This document shows, piece by piece, positions 8,267-13,079 of a stretch of DNA of 21,654 bases (position 1 is its first letter; the number at the start of each line of letters is the position of its first letter). The DNA comes from JAKLKS01 sp964370855 (GTDB lineage Bacteria; Planctomycetota; JAJSAM01; JAKLKS01). The position numbers and the translations under genes are program-made. The stretch is taken from contig CAYJMF010000080.1 in the NCBI GenBank assembly GCA_964370855.1, positions 1-21,654 of the forward strand. Direction: 5' to 3'. A model generated the notes under the pieces. The model did not search any database. It was not told where the DNA came from and saw only the letters and a list, made by a program, of their open reading frames with translations.

Positions 8267-9985
8267 GTGGAACGAGAGGGAGCCGCCGGGACGGGTGTGC
8301 CCCCCTTCCACCTGACCTTCGGCGCCTCCCTCGCCGCCGCCGCCGCCGTGGGGGTGGCGGCGGGCATCGGTGCGCTGGCCTTCTTCGCGGCCACGAAGGG
8401 GCTCCAGAACCTGCTCGTGGGACCCGGGGACACCTTCCTCGCCGCCGTGGAGGCGCTCCCCTGGTGGCGGCGGATCCTCGTCCCCGCACTCGGGGCCGTG
8501 CTCGCGGCGGTGCTCCTGCTGTGGTTCCACCCGGGCCGCCCCTCCCTCGGAGTGAGCGGGATCATGGAGGCGGTGGTCCTCCGCCGCGGCCCGGTGCGCA
8601 TGCGCTACACCCTGCTGCGCGTGCTCGCCTCCCTCGGCGTCATCGGGACGGGGGGCTCCATCGGCCGCGAAGGCCCCATCGTCGAGCTGGGAGCCGCCGT
8701 GGGATCGAAGGTGGGCGCGGCGACGGGAAGGGCCGAGGGGGTTCCCCTCTTCATCGCCTGCGGGGCCGCCGCCGGCATGGCCGCCGCCTACCGGGCGCCG
8801 CTCGGGGCCTCGGTGTTCGTGCTGGAGGTGATGCTCGGGACCTTCGCCGTCCACCGGCTCGCCCCCGTGGTCGTGGCCAGCGTGGCGGCCGTCAGCGTCG
8901 TGCGGGCCGTCGCGGGGAACGACCCCGTCTACCTCATCCCGAGGGACCTCGGCCTCGTCCGCTGGTGGGAGCTGTCCCTCGCCGCGCTCCTCGGAATCCT
9001 CGGCGGTGTCGCGGGGCCGGCCTTCCTGCGCGTGCTCGCCTTCGGCGAGGAGTCCTTCGCGCGCCTGCCCTCCTCGCCGGCTCTCCGCGCGGCCGTGGGC
9101 GGGCTCCTCCTCGGCGCCCTCGGGATCGCGTTCCCCGAGGTCTGGGGGAACGGCTTCGACGCGGTGAACCTCATCCTGGCGGGCCGCATGGGCCTCCTCC
9201 TGATGGCCGCCCTCCTCGTCCTCAAGCCCATGGCCACTTCCGTGACCATCGGGTCCGGTGGGCTCGGCGGGATCTTCACGCCGACGCTGTTCGTGGGCGC
9301 GGCCATGGGCGGAATGCTCGGAGCGACGGTCCACGGCATCGCCCCCGGCGCGACGGGCACCCCCGCCGCCTACGCGCTGCTGGGGATGGCGGCGGCCATC
9401 GGGGCCACGACCCACGCGCCGGTGACCGCGGTGCTCATGCTCTTCGAGCTGACGCGGGACTACGAGATGGTCCCCGGCTTCATGCTGGCGGCCATCATCG
9501 CGACCCTGGTCGCCCGGCGGATCCACCCCTGGTCCCACTACACCCAGCGGCTCCACCGCCGCGGCGTGGAGATGCCGGCGAACCCCGCCGAGGCCACCCT
9601 CCTCTCCTACCCGGCGGCCTCCTGCATGGGGCCCCCGGAGCGGACCGTGGGCGCCGCCGAGCCCGTGGGCGAGGTCCTCCGCCGGCTGCAGGAGGAGCGG
9701 GGGGATCTCTACGCGGTGGACGCCGACGGCCGGTTCCGGGGGAGGATCCGGGCCGAGGACCTGGCCGGGATCGCGGAGGAGGACCTCGCGGGCCTCGCCC
9801 TCGCCGGGGACCTGGCGCAGGACGCGCCCTTCGTCCTCGGGACGGCGAACCTCGCCGAATCCCTCCGGATCCTGGACGCCTCCGGCAGGGACGAGGTCCC
9901 CGTGGTCGGGGCCGACGGGCGCCTCGCGGGGCTCCTCACCCGGCGGGCCGTGATGGACCGCCTGCGGAGGGACGAGGAGGAATAG
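8267..9985 (+). CDS. ClC-family chloride channel/transporter with C-terminal CBS pair
   Basis: This 572-aa membrane protein starts at a GTG preceded by a GGGGAGG-type site. The ClC signature loops are present in order: GVSGIME (about 95-101), GREGPIV (133-139, with the gating Glu in the second loop), GSGGLGGIFTP (329-339) and a late helix ending MLFELTRDYEMVP. These helices form the anion pathway. In the position of the internal proton glutamate of E. coli ClC-ec1 (second Glu of FIIEEMR) the sequence is FVLEVML, giving Val188. That residue is typical of ClC channels rather than proton antiporters. Residues of about 445-570 form two CBS motifs (YPAASCMGPPERTV and LAQDAPFVLGTANLAESLRIL), which usually bind adenine nucleotides and gate the pore. 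It is a dimer in the cytoplasmic membrane by family. It stands alone between two repeat elements and likely serves in ion or pH balance. Confidence 0.95.
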   Translation: MEREGAAGTGVPPFHLTFGASLAAAAAVGVAAGIGALAFFAATKGLQNLLVGPGDTFLAAVEALPWWRRILVPALGAVLAAVLLLWFHPGRPSLGVSGIMEAVVLRRGPVRMRYTLLRVLASLGVIGTGGSIGREGPIVELGAAVGSKVGAATGRAEGVPLFIACGAAAGMAAAYRAPLGASVFVLEVMLGTFAVHRLAPVVVASVAAVSVVRAVAGNDPVYLIPRDLGLVRWWELSLAALLGILGGVAGPAFLRVLAFGEESFARLPSSPALRAAVGGLLLGALGIAFPEVWGNGFDAVNLILAGRMGLLLMAALLVLKPMATSVTIGSGGLGGIFTPTLFVGAAMGGMLGATVHGIAPGATGTPAAYALLGMAAAIGATTHAPVTAVLMLFELTRDYEMVPGFMLAAIIATLVARRIHPWSHYTQRLHRRGVEMPANPAEATLLSYPAASCMGPPERTVGAAEPVGEVLRRLQEERGDLYAVDADGRFRGRIRAEDLAGIAEEDLAGLALAGDLAQDAPFVLGTANLAESLRILDASGRDEVPVVGADGRLAGLLTRRAVMDRLRRDEEE

Positions 9986-10057
9986 GAGGGGAATACGGTA
10001 CCCGACCCGAATCATCGGGGATGTGCGATGGACTCCTCCCGGTACCTCGCTGTCTCG

Positions 10058-10084
10058 TGCGAATCGTCCCAGGCGTTGCGCGCC
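10058..10084 (+). repeat. dispersed 27-bp repeat unit, copy 2
   Basis: Ends in GGCGTTGCGCGCC, as in the copy at the right end of the window. Preceding bases TGTCTC are also shared with that copy. It pairs with copy 3 across a three-base loop. Confidence 0.6.
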
Positions 10085-10087
10085 CTC

Positions 10088-10114
10088 GGCGCGCAGCGCC
10101 CGGGAGAACCCGCA
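10088..10114 (-). repeat. dispersed 27-bp repeat unit, copy 3
   Basis: On the minus strand this reads TGCGGGTTCTCCCGGG then CGCTGCGCGCC. It is the inverted partner of copy 2, with about 21 of 27 positions complementary in the foldback. Confidence 0.6.
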
Positions 10115-10214
10115 TGAAACACGGGAAGACCCTCTCGCCCGGCCGGAAACCCCGGGGCCAACCCCGATGAAACGGGTCGGGTACGGTATTCCCCTGCCTC
10201 GGCGAACCGGCCGG

Positions 10215-10367
10215 TCAGGACCTGCGTCCCCCGCCGCCGACGAGGCGGAACACGAAGGCGATGAGGGCGACCACGAGCAGGATGTGGAGGAGTCCGCCCG
10301 CCGTGTAGGAGGTGACCATCCCGAGCAGCCAGAGGATGCCGAGCACGACGATCAGGGTCCAGAGCAT
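10215..10367 (-). CDS. lmo0937-family small membrane protein
   Basis: This 50-aa protein is read MLWTLIVVLGILWLLGMVTS, then YTAGGLLHILLVVALIAFVF, then RLVGGGGRRS. It has two hydrophobic helices joined by a YTAGGLLH turn and a basic tail. This is the pattern of the short lmo0937-type membrane proteins found across bacteria, often near stress genes. The ATG at 10367 has a GAAGGA site eight bases upstream. It lies 109 bases downstream of the DUF3309 gene on the same strand. No promoter of its own is visible in the gap, so it is probably co-transcribed from the promoter at 10669-10702. Location is the cytoplasmic membrane; no biochemical role is established for the family to my knowledge. Confidence 0.8.
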   Translation of the reverse strand: MLWTLIVVLGILWLLGMVTSYTAGGLLHILLVVALIAFVFRLVGGGGRRS

Positions 10368-10476
10368 GGAGAACGTCCTTCCCGCCGGGAACCGGCGGCA
10401 CGAACCGTCGGGGAGGTCGGGCCGGGACCCGGGCGCCCGCAGGGGGGCGGGGCCCTTCCGCGGCCGCGCCCCGACT

Positions 10477-10629
10477 TTAGAGGCGTCCGGCGACGACGAG
10501 GATCAGAACGACGAGGAGCGCGAGCCCCACCCCGCCGCTCGGGTAGTAGCCCCAGTTCTTGCTGTGCGGCCACCTGGGGACGGCCCCGAGGAGCAGGAGC
10601 ACGAGGACGACGAGCAGGACGAGACCCAT
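10477..10629 (-). CDS. DUF3309-family small membrane protein
   Basis: This 50-aa protein is read MGLVLLVVLVLLLLGAVPRW, then PHSKNWGYYPSGGVGLALLV, then VLILVVAGRL. Two transmembrane helices flank the conserved PRWPHSKNWGYYPSGG loop, which is the hallmark of DUF3309. The family is widespread in proteobacteria and other soil bacteria, and its function is unknown. The ATG at 10629 has AAGGAG about seven bases upstream, which decides the start over a long upstream open frame. Transcription is predicted from a promoter with the shared regulatory box at 10669-10702, giving a leader of about 33 bases. The neighbour downstream is the lmo0937-type gene. Both are tiny helical-hairpin proteins, so a joint role in envelope stress is a reasonable inference. 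Confidence 0.88.
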   Translation of the reverse strand: MGLVLLVVLVLLLLGAVPRWPHSKNWGYYPSGGVGLALLVVLILVVAGRL

Positions 10630-10668
10630 GGCGCATCTCCTTTCGGGAAACGGTTGCGACCGAAGGAC

Positions 10669-10705
10669 ATCCTGGAGGAGCGGATGGGGCCCCGCAATGG
10701 GGCGC
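10669..10705 (-). promoter_or_regulatory. shared-module promoter P5 for DUF3309/lmo0937 genes
   Basis: Minus strand: the box GGGTTGCGCCCCATT ends at 10696, TTGCGG overlaps its end as -35, then CAGGAT (10669-10674) follows 21 bases after CCCCATT. It is the weakest member of the set, with a C in the first -10 position and a changed palindrome. Confidence 0.5.
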
Positions 10706-10735
10706 AACCCGACCGCCGGCCAGAGAACACGGGGT

Positions 10736-10778
10736 GGGGTTCCACCCCATTGCCGGCACCCCGTGCCCCGCGTAGCGT
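10736..10778 (+). promoter_or_regulatory. shared-module promoter P1, upstream of a gene-free region
   Basis: The box GGGGTTCCACCCCATT is at 10736-10751. TTGCCG (10750-10755) serves as -35, followed by 17 bases and TAGCGT at 10773-10778. The box has palindromic arms GGGGTGG/CCACCCC when extended left. The predicted start is near 10785. It is divergent from P5. Confidence 0.65.
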
Positions 10779-10784
10779 GGCCGT

Positions 10785-11025
10785 CGTTGATGGCGTCCAT
10801 GGCTCGATGCGCGCGCGGAGGCGTCCCGCAGCTCTCTCGAAACTTCTCCGACGAAGGGACGGGCCCCAACGGGCCGGATGCGAAACGTCCCTCACGTCGG
10901 CCGGATCGTCGCACCGCCGGGTGTCCGACCTTTTCACCCCTTCCCTCATTGCCCAGTCTCTCGGGCGCCCGGTAAAGCCGCCGGGGGCGGGAAACCGCCC
11001 CTGGCACCCCCTCCCCTGTTTCTGC
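10785..11025 (+). ncRNA. putative small regulatory RNA
   Basis: A strong module promoter (P1) reads into about 400 bases with no convincing gene, and the next gene (11186) has its own promoter. The predicted transcript would contain several stems: GGCCC-CAAC-GGGCC, then GTCGG...CCGAC. It also has a stem at 10980-11005, an 11-bp helix with one G-T pair capped by a GAAA tetraloop, followed by a pyrimidine-rich stretch with TGTTTCTG. That last stem looks like a terminator. The end is uncertain and could lie at the next hairpin (11057-11079). The only ORF is a 61-aa Arg/Pro/Ser-rich frame from 10790, which lacks a ribosome site. This is inference from promoter and structure only. Confidence 0.4.
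10980..11005 (+). terminator. terminator-like hairpin with GAAA loop
   Basis: GCCGGGGGCGG, GAAA, CCGCCCCTGGC forms an 11-bp stem with one G-T wobble. It is followed by C/T-rich bases rather than a clean T-run, which is common at this GC content. Confidence 0.5.
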
Positions 11026-11056
11026 CCCGGCCCCCCGGGGGGGGGTTCTCCACGAC

Positions 11057-11079
11057 GGCCCGGGCCCCACGGCCGGGCC
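11057..11079. repeat. short hairpin between the putative ncRNA and P2
   Basis: GGCCCGG and CCGGGCC pair across a nine-base loop, followed by TTCACCTTT. It may be a second terminator insulating P2 from P1. The bases from 11006 to 11120 are otherwise featureless and G/C-rich. Confidence 0.4.
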
Positions 11080-11120
11080 CTTCACCTTTCCGCGGGGCAC
11101 CTCCCGTGCACCCGCGAAGT

Positions 11121-11163
11121 GGGGATCCACCCCATTTACCGCGCCCGCGGCGACGGGTAGCGT
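11121..11163 (+). promoter_or_regulatory. shared-module promoter P2 for lipoprotein/AsmA genes
   Basis: The box GGGGATCCACCCCATT is at 11121-11136. TTTACC (11135-11140) is the -35, 17 bases follow, then TAGCGT at 11158-11163. The start would be near 11170, leaving a leader of about 16 bases with AGGAGG before the ATG at 11186. Confidence 0.65.
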
Positions 11164-11185
11164 GGCCCTCGACCCAGGAGGCGCC

Positions 11186-11323
11186 ATGCGAATCATGAAA
11201 TTCATCTTCACCCTCGCCGCGGCCATGGCCCTGGCGGGATGCATCTTCCATTCGACCCGTGCCGGGCACGGGAGCTCCCATCCGGGGAAGGGTCCGCCGC
11301 CGGGCCACGGGTGGCGGAAGTAG
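11186..11323 (+). CDS. 45-aa predicted lipoprotein
   Basis: The protein is read MRIMKFIFTLAAAMALAGCI, then FHSTRAGHGSSHPGKGPPPG, then HGWRK. It has a short basic start, a hydrophobic core and a clear lipobox LAGC with Cys19. The mature peptide is only about 27 residues and is rich in His, Gly and Pro with basic residues. It resembles the many short GHG/PPGH lipoproteins annotated as hypothetical in GC-rich bacteria. AGGAGG lies four bases before the first ATG; the second ATG (residue 4) is a possible alternative. It is the first gene after promoter P2, and the AsmA-like gene follows after 22 bases, so the two are probably one transcript. The His-rich tail might bind metal, but nothing in the sequence proves this. 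Confidence 0.7.
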   Translation: MRIMKFIFTLAAAMALAGCIFHSTRAGHGSSHPGKGPPPGHGWRK

Positions 11324-11345
11324 CGGGTTCGCGGGCGCGGGCATC

Positions 11346-12692
11346 GTGACCTGGTCGAGGCGCCGGAAATGGACCGTCGGCGCGTCCGCGGCGGCCGCCG
11401 CCCTCCTCGGGACCGCCGGCGTCGGACGGATGATGGCGGCGGACCGGCTCCTCGATGCGCTCCGTGCCGGCCTCCTGGACCGCTACGGCCTCGAAGTCCG
11501 CGCCGGGGACGTCTCCCTCTCCCTCCTCCGCGGGACGGCCTCCTTCGAGGACGTCCGCATCGTGGACGGCCCCGTGACCGTCCTGGAGGCCGCGCGGATC
11601 GAGGTGGATGGCCGGGTCCTCGACCTCGTCGCCGGGCGCTACGACTGCGCGCGGCTGACGGTCCTGCGGCCGGTGGTCAGGATCTTCGTGGAGCCCGACG
11701 GCCGCACGAACCTGAAGCGGATCCTCGCGACCCCGAGGAAGCGGGCGCGGGCACCGGGTCCCGGGGACGTCGTGGTGCTGCGCGAGGCGGCCATCGAGGA
11801 CGGCCGGGTCGAGTACACCGACGCGATCCTCGACCCCGGGCAGCCGCTGCGGCTCGTGGTCCTCCGCCTCCGGGGCACCGTCACCGAGTGGCAGCTCGCC
11901 GGAGAGCCCGCCGCCTCCTCCGCCACGGATCTGCGCGCGGACGGGGAGATCGAGCAGCCGGGCTTCCCCGCGCGGGTCACCGCCGCGATCTGGAGCTCCC
12001 CCCCGGGCGAGGCCCCGGTGTGGACCCTGCAGGCGGCGGTCACGGGGTTCGACCTCCGCCGGATCCCCCAGTACGTCGGGGCGTCGGAGCGCGCGGCCAT
12101 CGGCGGGGACCTCGTCCACCTCGCCGTGGACGTCCGGTCGCGGGGCGGCGTCATCGGGCCCGGGACCGCCGTGGGCGAGGTGGCCGGGTCCGGGACCCTG
12201 CTGCCCATGGGCATCGGGGGAACGACGGGGGATCCGGTCTTCGAGGGGGAGAGTCCCCTCTCCTCCCTCCTCCGCATCCCCCTCTCCCGCGCCGGCCGGT
12301 TCGGAGAGGTCGCCCTCGGCGCCGGGTGGTCCGTGCTCACGGGCGGCGCCGGGGCCGTCGCGGACGTCGGCGGCGGGGTCCTGGACGCGGGGGTCTCCCT
12401 CGGCACCGGACTGGTCAATGCGGGCGCCGATGCGGTCACGGGGGACCCGCTGGGGGCCCTGGCGGAGGCCGGGGGCGGCATCCTCGGCGTGTTCACCTCG
12501 CTGGGGGGCGGACTGATCGACGGGGCGGGGAGCCTGCTCGGGGGCGGCTCCGGCGCCGTCGACGCCCTCCTCGGGGCCGATCCCGCGGACCTCGACGCGC
12601 GGTTCGCCGAACTCCACGCCGCCCGCCGCCTCGTCATCCTCGAGGCGGCCCTCGCCTCCTCGGGTGGTTCCGGGGAGGGGGCGCGGCGCTAG
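11346..12692 (+). CDS. AsmA/DUF748-like envelope protein with glycine-rich tail
   Basis: This 448-aa protein has an N-terminal membrane anchor (RRRKWTVGASAAAAALLGTAG). It then has the start of an AsmA/DUF748-type chain: an amphipathic segment LLDALRAGLLDRYGLEVRAG, the conserved VSLSLLRGTASFEDVRIVDG, and repeated beta strands with EDGRVEYTDAILDPGQPL to about residue 310. AsmA proteins span the periplasm and are linked to outer-membrane lipid transport and assembly. This one is short for the family. Residues of about 330-408 are an odd glycine-rich, helix-prone stretch (GGGVLDAGVSLGTGLVNAGA, GILGVFTSLGGGLIDGAGSL), reminiscent of glycine-zipper membrane segments. The GTG at 11346 gives a proper anchor; the Shine-Dalgarno is weak, suggesting coupling to the lipoprotein gene. 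Its TAG stop shares a CTAG with the convergent GlsB gene. Confidence 0.75.
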   Translation: MTWSRRRKWTVGASAAAAALLGTAGVGRMMAADRLLDALRAGLLDRYGLEVRAGDVSLSLLRGTASFEDVRIVDGPVTVLEAARIEVDGRVLDLVAGRYDCARLTVLRPVVRIFVEPDGRTNLKRILATPRKRARAPGPGDVVVLREAAIEDGRVEYTDAILDPGQPLRLVVLRLRGTVTEWQLAGEPAASSATDLRADGEIEQPGFPARVTAAIWSSPPGEAPVWTLQAAVTGFDLRRIPQYVGASERAAIGGDLVHLAVDVRSRGGVIGPGTAVGEVAGSGTLLPMGIGGTTGDPVFEGESPLSSLLRIPLSRAGRFGEVALGAGWSVLTGGAGAVADVGGGVLDAGVSLGTGLVNAGADAVTGDPLGALAEAGGGILGVFTSLGGGLIDGAGSLLGGGSGAVDALLGADPADLDARFAELHAARRLVILEAALASSGGSGEGARR

Positions 12693-12958
12693 TGGGAGGT
12701 TCTCGCGGGAGGGCCGCGGAGCACGCGGGCCAGGGCGATGATGACGATGGAGCCGACCAGGGCGACGGCGATGCGGCCCGGGATGCCGTAGGCGGCGATG
12801 CCGAGGAGCCCGAACAGGAACCCGCCCAGCACGGCGCCCACGATCCCGAGGAGGATGTCCCCGAGGACGCCGTACCCACCGCCCCTCATGAGGAGGCCGG
12901 CCAGCCAGCCGGCGACGAGGCCCACGAGCAGCAGGATGAAGAACTCTCCGAGGGTCAT
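12689..12958 (-). CDS. GlsB/YeaQ/YmgE-family (transglycosylase-associated) membrane protein
   Basis: This 89-aa protein has three hydrophobic helices separated by glycine-rich turns. The family signature reads LLVGLVAGWLAGLLMRGGGY then GVLGDILLGIVGAVLGGFLF. Members such as E. coli YeaQ and enterococcal GlsB are small stress-induced membrane proteins of unknown mechanism. The ATG at 12958 has GAGGAG about six bases upstream. It lies just downstream (same strand) of the DUF3494 gene, separated by a strong hairpin terminator, so it should have its own promoter. I see no good copy of the shared module in the 120-base gap. Its stop overlaps the AsmA-like gene's stop in a single CTAG, a tail-to-tail arrangement without room for a terminator. 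Confidence 0.88.
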   Translation of the reverse strand: MTLGEFFILLLVGLVAGWLAGLLMRGGGYGVLGDILLGIVGAVLGGFLFGLLGIAAYGIPGRIAVALVGSIVIIALARVLRGPPARTSH

Positions 12959-13028
12959 GCGCGTCTCCTCTCTTCAACGGCACGGGGGGCGGCCGCTTCG
13001 CGTCGGGCCGTCCCCCCCGTCATGGGAA

Positions 13029-13055
13029 CCGCCCCCCGCTGGTCGCGGGGGGCGG
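13029..13055 (-). terminator. terminator hairpin after the DUF3494-FnIII gene
   Basis: CCGCCCCCCGC and GCGGGGGGCGG form a perfect 11-bp stem with a five-base loop, 24 bases after the DUF3494 gene's stop. No T-run follows, which is usual for very GC-rich genomes. It separates that gene from the GlsB-type gene. Confidence 0.65.
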
Positions 13056-13079
13056 GTGGGACCCTGCGTCCGGTGACGG

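Larger units (their letters stand above)
9988..10194. repeat. 207-bp inverted-repeat element with 33-bp ends and central hairpin
   Basis: The ends 9988-10020 and 10162-10194 are inverted copies that differ at three positions (GGGGAATAC, GTACCCGACCCG and TCATCGGGG are shared). The centre holds two inverted copies of the dispersed 27-bp unit (10058-10084 and 10088-10114) around a CTC loop. No ORF with support is inside. It starts three bases after the ClC stop and ends 21 bases from the next gene's stop. The layout is MITE-like or REP/BIME-like. Confidence 0.75.

Noticed and set aside
10478..10488. TAGAGGCGTCC identical to part of hairpin A
   Set aside because: The 11 bases fall inside the last codons of the DUF3309 gene and lack the complementary arm, so a chance match is more likely than a repeat fragment.
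10736..10751. GGAAC on the opposite strand of the boxes as an ECF sigma -35
   Set aside because: Read in that direction there is no consistent -10 at 15-17 bases across copies, whereas the other direction gives a near-constant TAGNGT or TAGGAT at fixed spacing.
10790..10975. 61-aa plus-strand frame after promoter P1
   Set aside because: It starts about five bases after the predicted transcript start with no ribosome site, and its Arg/Pro/Ser-rich composition is that of random GC-rich DNA. A leaderless small protein is not fully excluded.
12959..13030. Possible sixth copy of the promoter module upstream of the GlsB gene
   Set aside because: GGCGGTTCCCATGACGG resembles the box but lacks the CCCC half, and no TAGNNT-type -10 lies at the expected distance.
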